Assembly: GCF_021117405.1 (NCBI RefSeq)
Contig: NZ_CP088251.1
Coordinates: 2,914,001-2,978,000, forward strand
Length of the DNA stretch: 64,000 nucleotides
Origin: Frateuria edaphi
GTDB taxonomy: Bacteria > Pseudomonadota > Gammaproteobacteria > Xanthomonadales > Rhodanobacteraceae
Direction of reading: 5' to 3'
A program made the translations under genes and the position numbers. The notes beneath the pieces are model-generated. The model was not told the origin of the DNA. It made no database searches and saw only the letters and a program-made list of their open reading frames with translations. Positions 47,034-54,828 of the stretch are shown piece by piece. How positions within the stretch are numbered: the first letter of the stretch is position 1; each line of letters starts with the position of its first letter.

Positions 47034-47295
47034 GGCGTCGGCCGCGGCCGACGCCTGGTACCGGCAACCCGTGCTGTGGCTCGGGGCGGTGATCTTCGCC
47101 GCCTCGCTGGCCGGGTGCATCTGGACGATCGTGCTCGGTTCGCGCCATGCCGACCTGCCGCTGCAGATGACCGAGCATCCGCATACGTTGCTGGACATGC
47201 CGATGCACGGGCCCGTGAACGGGGGCCGCCAAAAAGCGGAAAGCGCCAAGGCCTCGTCGTCCCGCGCGGCCGGTGCGCCAGGGCGCGGCCCATGA
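47008..47295 (+). CDS. Small membrane protein in the cbb3 operon (ccoH position)
   Basis: A 95-residue protein with one membrane span (LWLGAVIFAASLAGCIWTIVL, about residues 23-43) and a C-terminal tail rich in Ala, Gly and Lys. It overlaps ccoP by 26 bp and ccoI by four. Its place matches ccoH/FixH, but it lacks most of the periplasmic domain of CcoH. A Met/His-containing segment (MTEHPHTLLDMPMHGP) could bind copper. It may be a reduced CcoH or an unrelated assembly factor. Confidence 0.7.
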   Translation: MQQHKPPAEASAAADAWYRQPVLWLGAVIFAASLAGCIWTIVLGSRHADLPLQMTEHPHTLLDMPMHGPVNGGRQKAESAKASSSRAAGAPGRGP

Positions 47296-49523
47296 ACGCC
47301 GCCGGCATGCACGCGGCGTGGCTGCACCCGCGCCTGGCTGCGCAGGTGATCCGTCCCCGGCGCGATGGCCGTGCCGAGATCGCGCTGCGTGTCGAAGGCC
47401 TCAACGACCCGCGCCAGCAACTGCGCCTGGACGCGCGCCTGCACGCCCTGCCGGGCGTGGCGCGCGTGGCGATCGACGCCCGCGCACAGCGCGCGCGCAT
47501 CGTGTGGAACCCCGACCGGCTGGCCCTGCCGCAACTGCTCGACGCGTTCGCCGCCGAGCAGTGCAGCGCACGGCCGCTCCGGCGCGAACACATCGACGAC
47601 GCGCGCAGCGGCGAGGCCAACGACGCGCTCAAGCGCCTGCTGGTCGCCGGCATGTGCGCCATGCAGGTGATGACCTACGCCTTCGTCATGTACATCGGCG
47701 TGGTCGACTTCGTCGACTTCACCACGCGCGGGCTGTTCCGCTGGCTCAGCCTGCTCACCACCGCACCGGTGGTCGCCTATTCGGCGCAACCGTTCCTCGT
47801 TGGCGCCTGGCGCGAGGTGCGCACGCGACGGCTCGGCGTCAGCTTCACCGTGTCGCTGGCGGTACTGCTGACCTTCGGCGCCAGTGTGTGGAGCACGCTG
47901 CGAGGGCACGGCGAGATCTATTTCGACTCGGTGAGCATGTTCGTGTTCCTGCTGCTGGCCGCGCGCCACGTCGAGCTGCGCGCGCGCCATGCCAGCGGCG
48001 CGCTGGGCGAGGCCGCGCAGGACGCCACCCCGCTGGTGGCCGAGCGTCGCCGTGCCGACGGCAGCCTGGAAACCATACCGGCGCTGGAGCTCCTGCCCGG
48101 CGATCGCGTACGTATCGCCGAGGGCGGCACCGTGCCGGCCGACGGTGTGCTGGAGAGCGACGCGGTCGAAGTGGACGAGGCGCTGCTCTCGGGCGAATCC
48201 CGCCCCCGCCGCCGCCAGCGCGGCGAACGGCTGGTCGCCGGCGCCGTGGTCCTGGGCAGCCCGGCCGAACTGCGCGTGGAACACAGCGGCGACGACACTA
48301 CCGCCGCCCGTCTCGGCCAACTGGCCGGCCGCGCGCGCCAGGCGCGCCCGGGCAACGATGCCGCCGACCGCGAGGCCACCCGCTTCGTATTGCGCGTGCT
48401 GGCGCTGACCACGCTCACCGCGCTCGCCTGGCTGTGGCTCGACCGCGCGCGCGCGTTCGACGCCGCGGTCGCCGTGCTGGTGGTCGCCTGTCCCTGCGCC
48501 TTCGCACTGACCCGCCCCGCCGCCGTCACCCGCGCGCTGGCCGTGCTCGCCGGACGCGGCGTGCTGGTGACCGAACCGGCCGCGCTCGACACGCTCGCAC
48601 GCGTCGATTACGCGCTGTTCGACAAGACCGGCACGCTGACCACGCCGTGGCTCGAACCCGACGCGATCGAGCCGCTGCGCGACGGACTGGCGCCGCAGCA
48701 GGCGCTGCGCCAGGCCGCGGCGCTGGCGCGCGAAAGCACCCATCCGCTCGCCACGGCGCTGGCTGCCGCCTGGCCGGGCGACACGCCAGCGGCGCACGCG
48801 CTGAAAGTCACCGCCACCGCCGGCATAGGCGCCGAGGTGGACGGCCGCGCGCTGCGCCTGGGTCGCCCCGATTTCGCGCTGGCCTTGAGCGGTTGCGCGG
48901 CGCCGGCCAGCGCCGCCGGCACCTTGCTGCTGGCCGATGCCGAAGGCCCGCTGGCCGCCTTCCACGTCAGCGAGGCGCCACGCAGCGATGCCGCCACTAC
49001 GCTGCAGGCGCTGCGCGGCGAGGGCATCGTCACCGTGCTGGCCAGCGGCGATACCCGCGCCCGCGTGGCGCCGATCGCCAACGCGCTGCACATCAAGCGC
49101 TGGGCCGGTCGCCAGTCGCCCACCGACAAGCTCGCGCTGCTCGAGGCGGCACGGGCGCAGGGCCACGTCACGCTGGCCGTCGGCGACGGCAGCAACGACG
49201 CCCCGGCACTGGCGGGCGCGGACGTCTCGGCGGTGCTCGCCTCGGGCACCGACCTGGCGCAGGCGCATGCCGACCTGCTGCTGGCGCGCGGCCGGCTGGA
49301 CGGCCTTGTGCAGGCGCGCCGCGTCGCCTGCCAGCTCGCCCACGTGGTGGCCCAGGGCCGGCGCTGGTCACTCGCCTACAACCTGCTCGCGGTGCCGTTC
49401 GCCGCGGTCGGTCTGGTGCCGCCGTGGCTGGCCGCGATCGGCATGTCGGTCAGCTCGCTGGTGGTGGTGCTCAACGGCCTGCGCGTGGGCCGCGCGAGTG
49501 CCGGCGCGGCGCTGCGCGCATGA
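47292..49523 (+). CDS. ccoI: Copper-type P1B ATPase, CcoI-like
   Basis: A 743-residue heavy-metal ATPase that exports copper for assembly of the CuB centre of cbb3 oxidase. The transmembrane CPC motif is VVACPCAFAL near 400, phosphorylation is at DKTGTLTTPW near 444, TGES is replaced by SGES (LLSGESRPRRR), and GDGSNDAPALAGADVS ends the catalytic part. The N-terminal HMA-like domain (residues about 25-95) has no CxxC, and the usual Cys cluster before it is missing. This is a notable departure from typical CcoI/FixI. ATG 47292 follows the small upstream gene by a 4-nt overlap. Confidence 0.92.
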   Translation: MNAAGMHAAWLHPRLAAQVIRPRRDGRAEIALRVEGLNDPRQQLRLDARLHALPGVARVAIDARAQRARIVWNPDRLALPQLLDAFAAEQCSARPLRREHIDDARSGEANDALKRLLVAGMCAMQVMTYAFVMYIGVVDFVDFTTRGLFRWLSLLTTAPVVAYSAQPFLVGAWREVRTRRLGVSFTVSLAVLLTFGASVWSTLRGHGEIYFDSVSMFVFLLLAARHVELRARHASGALGEAAQDATPLVAERRRADGSLETIPALELLPGDRVRIAEGGTVPADGVLESDAVEVDEALLSGESRPRRRQRGERLVAGAVVLGSPAELRVEHSGDDTTAARLGQLAGRARQARPGNDAADREATRFVLRVLALTTLTALAWLWLDRARAFDAAVAVLVVACPCAFALTRPAAVTRALAVLAGRGVLVTEPAALDTLARVDYALFDKTGTLTTPWLEPDAIEPLRDGLAPQQALRQAAALARESTHPLATALAAAWPGDTPAAHALKVTATAGIGAEVDGRALRLGRPDFALALSGCAAPASAAGTLLLADAEGPLAAFHVSEAPRSDAATTLQALRGEGIVTVLASGDTRARVAPIANALHIKRWAGRQSPTDKLALLEAARAQGHVTLAVGDGSNDAPALAGADVSAVLASGTDLAQAHADLLLARGRLDGLVQARRVACQLAHVVAQGRRWSLAYNLLAVPFAAVGLVPPWLAAIGMSVSSLVVVLNGLRVGRASAGAALRA

Positions 49524-49735
49524 ACATCCTGCTGGTGCTGATCCCGGTCACCGGGCTGATCGTGTTGGTTGCCGTGGCGCTGTTCTTCTGGGCCGCCAAC
49601 CACCAGCAGTTCGACGACCTGGACAGCCCCGCCGTATTGCCGCTGATGGAGGACGAACCGGTTCCCGGCCAGGCCGACGACGCGGCGCCGCCGCACGATC
49701 CCGCTTCCCCCGATAGCAAAGGAGACACCCCGTGA
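49520..49735 (+). CDS. ccoS: cbb3-type oxidase assembly protein CcoS
   Basis: A 71-residue protein with one N-terminal span ([24 protein letters not shown] in parts) followed by [21 protein letters not shown], the CcoS signature (W-x3-x-G/N-QFDDLxxP). It is needed for heme or copper insertion into CcoN. It overlaps ccoI and the azurin gene. Confidence 0.92.
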   Translation: MNILLVLIPVTGLIVLVAVALFFWAANHQQFDDLDSPAVLPLMEDEPVPGQADDAAPPHDPASPDSKGDTP

Positions 49736-50184
49736 AACGTCGTCTGTTCGCTTTCGCCCTGCTCGGCCTGGTCGCCGCCCCGACCTGGGCCGCCTCCAAC
49801 TGCTCGACCACCATCCAGGGCAACGACGCCATGCAGTTCGACCAGAAGTCGATCGTCGTGCCCAACACCTGCAAGCAATTCACCGTCACGCTCAAGCACG
49901 TGGGCAAGTTGCCGAAGGCCGCGATGGGCCACAACTTCGTGGTGTCCGCGACCGCCGACGAGCCGGGCATCGTCGCCGATGGCGCCAAGGCAGGCATCGA
50001 CAACAACTACCTCAAGCCCGGCGACAGCCGCGTCATCGCGCACACCAAGATCATCGGCGGTGGCGAGAGCGACTCGACCAGCTTCAAGGTGGACGCGCTC
50101 AAGCCCGGCCAGGATTACGAGTTCTTCTGCTCGTTCCCCGGGCACGCCGCACTGATGAAGGGCACGATCAGCCGCGCCAAGTAA
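49732..50184 (+). CDS. azu: Azurin
   Basis: A 150-residue periplasmic blue copper protein. The signal peptide ends TWA|ASNC. Copper ligands are His67 in MGHNFVV, Cys133 and His138 in [14 protein letters not shown], and Met142 as axial ligand; a disulfide (Cys24 with Cys47) is expected. A GTG start at 49732 overlaps the ccoS stop, with the ribosome binding site aaaggaga at about 49718-49725. Placement directly after ccoS makes it part of the cbb3 transcript, so it may donate electrons to the oxidase or to NirK. Confidence 0.96.
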   Translation: MKRRLFAFALLGLVAAPTWAASNCSTTIQGNDAMQFDQKSIVVPNTCKQFTVTLKHVGKLPKAAMGHNFVVSATADEPGIVADGAKAGIDNNYLKPGDSRVIAHTKIIGGGESDSTSFKVDALKPGQDYEFFCSFPGHAALMKGTISRAK

Positions 50185-50236
50185 CCTCACCGCCGCGCCG
50201 CGGATCGCCCGCGGCGCGGCCACCCAAGCGAACCAC

Positions 50237-50641
50237 ATGCGCGACACCACGCTTACCGAATCCACGATCGCCCGCCTGGTCGATCACTTCTACGACAAGG
50301 TCACCGCCGACCCGTTGATCGGTCCGGTGTTCAACGCCGTCGTGCACGACTGGCCCGAACACAAGCGCCTGCTGACACGCTTCTGGTGCTCGGTGGCGCT
50401 GGGCGCGGCCAGCTATCGCGGCAACCCGATGGCCATGCACCGCCCGCTGCCGATCCGCGCCGAACACTTCGATCACTGGCTGGCACTGTGGCGCGCCACC
50501 TGTGCCGAGGAACTGGACGAGGCCGGTGCCGCGCAGATGGTCGAGTACGCCGAACGCATCGGTCGCAGCCTGAAGTATGGATTGGGGCTGAATCCCGACG
50601 CGCGCGGGATCGGCGTGCCGCTGATCTCCGTCCGACGGTAG
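50237..50641 (+). CDS. Group III truncated hemoglobin
   Basis: A 134-residue globin: LVDHFYDKVTADPLIGPVFN at the start, WPEHKRLLTRFWCSVALGAASYRGNPMAMHRPLPI (in blocks) with the proximal His in HF-D-x-WLALW (EHFDHWLALWRATC). This matches the Campylobacter Ctb-type group. It can bind oxygen or NO and may protect against nitrosative stress, which fits the nirK and nnrS genes nearby. It starts 52 bp after azurin. Confidence 0.92.
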   Translation: MRDTTLTESTIARLVDHFYDKVTADPLIGPVFNAVVHDWPEHKRLLTRFWCSVALGAASYRGNPMAMHRPLPIRAEHFDHWLALWRATCAEELDEAGAAQMVEYAERIGRSLKYGLGLNPDARGIGVPLISVRR

Positions 50642-50652
50642 TTCCTGCGGGA

Positions 50653-50700
50653 GCGCCCTTGGGGCGCGACCTGGCAATCGCGGTCGCGCCCCAGGGCGGC
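50653..50700. repeat. REP-like palindrome between the globin and tpx genes
   Basis: A long inverted repeat with arms containing tggggcgcgacc (50660-50671) and ggtcgcgcccca (50682-50693), loop of about 10 nt, flanked by agcgccc / ggcggcgct. It is the clearest copy of the GCGCGACC-N-GGTCGCGC family and lies between convergent genes. Confidence 0.75.
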
Positions 50701-50702
50701 GC

Positions 50703-51203
50703 TCAGCCCAGCGCGGCCAGCGCGGCGTCGTAGTCGGGCTCGTTCGTCAGCTCGTCGACCAGCTGCGCGTGCAGCACGCGGTTGTCCGCGTCCAGCACCA
50801 CGACCGCGCGCGCGGCAACGCCGGCCAGCGGGCCGGTGGTGAGCGCCACACCATAGTCTTTGAGGAACTCGCGCCCACGCATGGTCGAGAGCGTCACCAC
50901 GCGCTCCAGTCCCTCGGCGCCGCAGAAGCGCGCCTGCGCGAACGGCAGGTCCGCCGAGATGCACAGCACCACCGTATCGGTGAGCTTCGCCGCCAGTTCG
51001 TTGAAGCGGCGCACCGAGGTGGCACACACCCCGGTGTCGATGCTGGGGAAGATGTTGAGCACCTTGCGCTGGCCCGCATAGCTGGACAGCGCCACGTCGG
51101 CCAGACTCTTGCCGACCAGCGTGAACGCCGGCGCCTGCGCGCCCTTGGCCGGGAACGCGCCGCTGACTTCGACCGGTTCGCCCTTGAACTTCACTTGCGA
51201 CAT
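50703..51203 (-). CDS. tpx: Thiol peroxidase (Tpx, atypical 2-Cys peroxiredoxin)
   Basis: A 166-residue enzyme reducing hydrogen and lipid peroxides with thioredoxin. [18 protein letters not shown] holds the peroxidatic Cys60 and [15 protein letters not shown] the resolving Cys94; SVFGV-like end is replaced by DAALAALG. It is the last gene of the nirK-nirV-sco-copD-tpx run, 24 bp after copD. Confidence 0.95.
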   Translation of the reverse strand: MSQVKFKGEPVEVSGAFPAKGAQAPAFTLVGKSLADVALSSYAGQRKVLNIFPSIDTGVCATSVRRFNELAAKLTDTVVLCISADLPFAQARFCGAEGLERVVTLSTMRGREFLKDYGVALTTGPLAGVAARAVVVLDADNRVLHAQLVDELTNEPDYDAALAALG

Positions 51204-51227
51204 GACGCTTCCTCCTGGGGATGAGAC

Positions 51228-51665
51228 CTACAAGTAGAACATGGTCTTGGCCAGGAACACGATGCCGACCATCAACGCCAGCACCACGCGGTGGGTGTGG
51301 CGGAAGCGGCACACGCTCATGCGCCCACGCGCGCCGGCCCATACCGCGTTGACGAACACCCCGAGCACGCCGAACGCCAGCGCCACCTTGAGCAGCAGGA
51401 ACCAGCCAAAGCGCGTGCCGACGCAGGTGACGCCGTCACAGCGGATGTCGAACAGCATGCCGCCGCTCAGGAAAAGCAGCAGCACCACGATAGGCATGAA
51501 GCGCCGCACGCGCGCCATCACCGCCTGTTCGATGTCGGCCATCGTGGTTGCGTCGAAGCGCTTGTGCAGGCCTTCGAGCACCAGCACCTCGAACGCGGCC
51601 GCGCCGACGAACACGATGGCGCAGGACAGGTGCAGCAACAGGATCCAGGGGTACCAGGCGGCCAT
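51228..51665 (-). CDS. CopD-like four-helix membrane protein
   Basis: A 145-residue polytopic protein with four spans (WILLLHLSCAIVFVGAAAFE, VVLLLFLSGGMLF, LLKVALAFGVLGVFVNAVW, HRVVLALMVGIVFLAKTMF). The HLSCAIVFVG and KVALAFGVLG features resemble the CopD/DUF2269-type family, linked to copper or cytochrome handling. ATG 51665 is chosen; an in-frame ATG further upstream would add a non-membrane segment. It lies in the nirK run. Confidence 0.7.
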   Translation of the reverse strand: MAAWYPWILLLHLSCAIVFVGAAAFEVLVLEGLHKRFDATTMADIEQAVMARVRRFMPIVVLLLFLSGGMLFDIRCDGVTCVGTRFGWFLLLKVALAFGVLGVFVNAVWAGARGRMSVCRFRHTHRVVLALMVGIVFLAKTMFYL

Positions 51666-51754
51666 GCTCGGGCCTCGTTCGGGACTGACCGCAGCTTGCG
51701 CCGCGCCGCACCCCGAGGCCATGACCTGCATCAACGCCGGATCTTCGTGGGGCG

Positions 51755-51799
51755 GCTTCAGCCCACCAGGCGTCGCGCGATGGTGGGCCCGAGCCCACC
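51755..51799. repeat. Repeat with ggcttcagcccacc and ggtgggc-ccga-gcccacc
   Basis: A short hairpin (51782-51799; ggtgggc / gcccacc) preceded by ggcttcagcccacc fits the GTGGGCT-type intergenic repeats common in Xanthomonadales. It lies between sco and copD. Confidence 0.55.
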
Positions 51800-52360
51800 C
51801 TACTTCGATCCGGTGGCCTTGCGCACGGCGGCGACGAACTCCGGATCGGTCCGTCCGATGATGTTGGTGCGCGCCACGATGCGCCCGTCCCCATCCAGCA
51901 GCAACAGGGCGCTGGAGTGGTTGAACTCGCCGTCGGGCAGCTTGCGGTATTGCACGCCCAGCAACGCAGCGAGCGAGCGGGTGTCCTGCGGCGCGGTGCG
52001 CGCCAGCGTCCACCAGCGCAAGTCCAGCTTGTGCGCGGCGGCATAGCGGCGCAGCGCGTCCACGTCGTCGCGCTCGGGGTCGAAGCTCACCGCGAGCAGG
52101 TGCAGGTCGGCCGGCTCGCCGGCGGCGCGGCGGGTGGCCTTCATGGTGTCGATGATCATCGGGCAGACCATCGTGCACGAGGTATAGAACATGCTGACGA
52201 TCCGCGGCGTGCCGCGGCCTGCGGCGAGCGGCGCGACGTGGCCGTCCTGGTCGGTCAACGGCACCGACAACTGGTAGATCGAATCGGACGGCAGCGGGGA
52301 GGCCGCCTGAACCGGGGCGGCGAGCAGCAGGGCAAGCAGCGTCAAAAGCAGTCGTTTCAC
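51800..52360 (-). CDS. SCO1/SenC family copper chaperone
   Basis: A 186-residue thioredoxin-fold protein with a signal peptide (MKRLLLTLLALLLAAPVQAA). The copper site is YTSCTMVCPM (Cys62, Cys66), with the conserved distal His in GEFNHSSALLLL. It could load copper into NirK or cbb3 oxidase. The start is GTG 52360, only 4 nt after the nirV stop. Confidence 0.92.
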   Translation of the reverse strand: MKRLLLTLLALLLAAPVQAASPLPSDSIYQLSVPLTDQDGHVAPLAAGRGTPRIVSMFYTSCTMVCPMIIDTMKATRRAAGEPADLHLLAVSFDPERDDVDALRRYAAAHKLDLRWWTLARTAPQDTRSLAALLGVQYRKLPDGEFNHSSALLLLDGDGRIVARTNIIGRTDPEFVAAVRKATGSK

Positions 52361-52364
52361 GGGT

Positions 52365-53159
52365 TCACTCCGGCCGGGCGCAGCGGAAGCCCAGGTTGGC
52401 GGTGGTATCGGTAGCCTTGAGCGAGGAGAGCATCGCCACGCGCATCAGCGTGGCGTAGTTCTCCTTCTGTTCCATGGTGATGGCGCCGGCGCCGCAGAAC
52501 TTGAGCTTGTCGGCGCCGTCCTGCTCGCGGCTGTCGGCGCTGGTCATCATCGCGTTGAAGTCTTCCACCCACTCCCACACCAGGCCGTTCAGGTCGCGCA
52601 CGCCGTGGACGTCCGGCTTGCCGCCGACCGGCGGCAGCGCGTCGGTGGAAGGACGCGCATACCAGGACAGCACGCGCTCGCGCCACGCCGGATCGCTGCG
52701 CGCGTCGGCGCGGGTGGCGTCCGCGGCAGCGGCGTATTCCCACTCGTACCACGTCGGCAGGCGGGCGTGCTCGCTCTCGCAGTACGCCTGCGCGGCGAAC
52801 CAGCTCACCTGCGTCACCGGCTGGCGCGGCAGCGCGTCGCGGCCGAGCTGGTCCGGCGCGGCCCATTGGGTCAGGTAACGCCCGTCGGCGAACACGCTCG
52901 GCACGCGATCGCGCCGCCATTCAGGGTAGCGTTTGACGAAGGCAAGGAACTCGGCATTGGTCACCGGCTCGGTGCGCAGGCGGAAGGGTTTGAGGACGGC
53001 CGGCGCCGTCTTGCCGTCAGCCGGGAGCACGCTGGCGAACTCGCCGCCCGGCAACGGCCGGTAATTCGCCGGCGCGCCGTCCGCCGCCAGGATCGGCCCG
53101 GCCAGCAGCAGCCCGAGCAGCACCAGCCCGAGCCCGGGAAGGGAAGGACGCCGGCGCAT
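52365..53159 (-). CDS. nirV: Formylglycine-generating-enzyme-like protein NirV
   Basis: A 264-residue secreted protein of the SUMF1/FGE family, with a signal peptide to about residue 25. FRLRTEPVTNAEFLAFVKRYPEW (in parts), QPVTQVSWFAAQAYCESEHARLPTWYEWEYAAA and GLVWEWVEDFNAM follow the family. The catalytic Cys pair of true FGE is not clearly present, so it may not oxidise cysteine. In denitrifiers such a gene next to nirK is called nirV. It starts 3 nt after the nirK stop. Confidence 0.88.
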   Translation of the reverse strand: MRRRPSLPGLGLVLLGLLLAGPILAADGAPANYRPLPGGEFASVLPADGKTAPAVLKPFRLRTEPVTNAEFLAFVKRYPEWRRDRVPSVFADGRYLTQWAAPDQLGRDALPRQPVTQVSWFAAQAYCESEHARLPTWYEWEYAAAADATRADARSDPAWRERVLSWYARPSTDALPPVGGKPDVHGVRDLNGLVWEWVEDFNAMMTSADSREQDGADKLKFCGAGAITMEQKENYATLMRVAMLSSLKATDTTANLGFRCARPE

Positions 53160-53162
53160 CGC

Positions 53163-54692
53163 TCAGTGCTCCGCGGCCGGCGCCGGGGCCGGCTGCGCGC
53201 GGACCTTGGCCACCTCTTCCTTGGTCACCTGCCCGCCCGGGTTGTCCCAGCTGTTGAGCACGTAGGTGAGCAGGTTGGCGACCTCGTCGTCGGTCAGCTG
53301 CGTCATCGGCGGCATCACCGAGTCGTATTCCTTGCCGTTGACCGTGACCTTGCCGGTCAGGCCGTGCAGCGGGATCGCGATCAGCTTGTCCTTGTCTTCC
53401 TTCACCAGCTTCGCCACGAGGTCGGACTTGGCCAGCGGCGGGAACACGCCCGGCAGGCCTTCGCCGTTGGCCTGGTGGCAGACCGAGCAGGTGCCGGTGA
53501 AGAGCTGCTTGCCGGCGGCAACCTGGTCGGCCTTGCTGAGCGTGCCGGCGGCGTTGGCCTTGGCCGCGGTGCTCACCGCATGCAGGTTCGGTTCGGCGCG
53601 GTCGCCCAGGTACACCGAGTCGACCTCCTTGCCCGAGTAGATCGCCTTGTTCTCCGGGCCATCCACTTTCAGGATGCCCAACGCGCCCTTGTTGAACGCG
53701 CGGAAGATCGAGTGATCGACCAGCACGTAGCTGCCCGGCACGTCGGTGTGGAACTCGACGATGGCCGCGCCGCCGGAGGGGATCAGCGTGGTCTGCACGT
53801 TCTCCTGCGGATGCAGGCCGCCCTCCTGCTGCACGCGGTCGAAGATCTCGCCGATCACGTGGAAGCTGGAGACCAGGTTCGGGCCGCCGTTGCCCACGAA
53901 CAGGCGCACCGATTCGCCGACCTTCGCGGTCAGCGCCTTGTCGCCGGTGAGCGCGCCTTCGTGGCCGTTGAACAGCACGTAGGTCGGGCGCTCGTCGATC
54001 GCCTTGTCCATGTCGAACGGCTGGTGGCCTTTCTCGCGGTACTTGCCGGTGGTGTAGAAGTCGCCCTGCATCACGTAGTACTCGTGATCGACCTTGGGCA
54101 GGCCTTCCGGCGGCTCGACCAGGATCAGGCCGTACATGCCGTTGGCGATGTGCATGCCCACCGGCGCGGTGGCGCAGTGGTAGACGTAGATGCCGGCGTT
54201 GAGCGCCTTGAAGGTGAACTGCGACTCGTGCCCCGGCGCGGTGAAGCTCGACGCGGCGCCGCCGCCCGGACCGGTCACGCCGTGCAGGTCGATGTTGTGC
54301 GGCATCTTGCTGGTCGGCGAATTCTTCAGGTGGAACTCGACCGTGTCGCCCTGGCGCACGCGGATGAAGCTGCCCGGGACGGTGCCGCCGAAGGTCCAGT
54401 AGGTGTAGGTGACGCCCTCGGAGATCGGCATCTCCTTCTCGATCACTTCCAGCTCGACGATGACCTTCGCCGGGTAGTTGCGGTGGATCGGCGGCGGCAC
54501 GTGCGGCGGGCTGGTCAGCACCGCGTGGATCGGCTCGCCCTGCGGCGGGCCGAAGTCGGTCGGCGCGGGCACCGGTGCGGAAGCCGCGCTGGCCACGGCT
54601 GGCTCGCCGGCACTGGCGGAGGGTTTGTCCGAACAGGCGACCAGGGCCAGCATGCTGGCGGCCGCGAGCAAGAGGGACAGCCTTCGTGACAT
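53163..54692 (-). CDS. nirK: Copper nitrite reductase with C-terminal cytochrome c domain
   Basis: A 509-residue enzyme reducing nitrite to nitric oxide. A lipobox-like N-terminus (LALVACSDK) suggests a lipoprotein or a cleaved signal. Two cupredoxin domains (about 60-385) carry the type 1 site in [18 protein letters not shown], the type 2 ligands in [20 protein letters not shown] and [10 protein letters not shown]. Residues about 395-490 form a cytochrome c domain with [20 protein letters not shown]. The tethered cytochrome can deliver electrons within the chain. A Fnr-type box (54750-54763) lies 57 nt before the ATG. Confidence 0.96.
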   Translation of the reverse strand: MSRRLSLLLAAASMLALVACSDKPSASAGEPAVASAASAPVPAPTDFGPPQGEPIHAVLTSPPHVPPPIHRNYPAKVIVELEVIEKEMPISEGVTYTYWTFGGTVPGSFIRVRQGDTVEFHLKNSPTSKMPHNIDLHGVTGPGGGAASSFTAPGHESQFTFKALNAGIYVYHCATAPVGMHIANGMYGLILVEPPEGLPKVDHEYYVMQGDFYTTGKYREKGHQPFDMDKAIDERPTYVLFNGHEGALTGDKALTAKVGESVRLFVGNGGPNLVSSFHVIGEIFDRVQQEGGLHPQENVQTTLIPSGGAAIVEFHTDVPGSYVLVDHSIFRAFNKGALGILKVDGPENKAIYSGKEVDSVYLGDRAEPNLHAVSTAAKANAAGTLSKADQVAAGKQLFTGTCSVCHQANGEGLPGVFPPLAKSDLVAKLVKEDKDKLIAIPLHGLTGKVTVNGKEYDSVMPPMTQLTDDEVANLLTYVLNSWDNPGGQVTKEEVAKVRAQPAPAPAAEH

Positions 54693-54749
54693 GAGGAATC
54701 GCTCCTGTGGTTCCCGGGGATCAGGCTAGATTCCGGGCCACTGACGCGC

Positions 54750-54763
54750 TTGACCTGCGTCAG
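54750..54763 (-). promoter_or_regulatory. Putative Fnr/Dnr box upstream of nirK
   Basis: TTGAC-CTGC-GTCAG, 57 nt before the nirK start. It lies in the intergenic stretch between nirK and the nnrS stop, so it can only serve nirK. The sequence is nearly identical to the ccoN box. Confidence 0.7.
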
Positions 54764-54828
54764 GCCCACTGCCGGAACCGGCCTGCTGCGTCACCCTGCC
54801 ACAGAACAGTGTTGCCGTGGCGTCAGCC

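Noticed and set aside
45699-49343. Minus-strand open frame of 1214 codons opposite ccoO-ccoI
   Set aside because: Its translation is low-complexity Arg/Gly/Ala/His-rich with no domain, and both strands of GC-rich DNA give long open frames; the plus-strand cbb3 genes carry all motifs.
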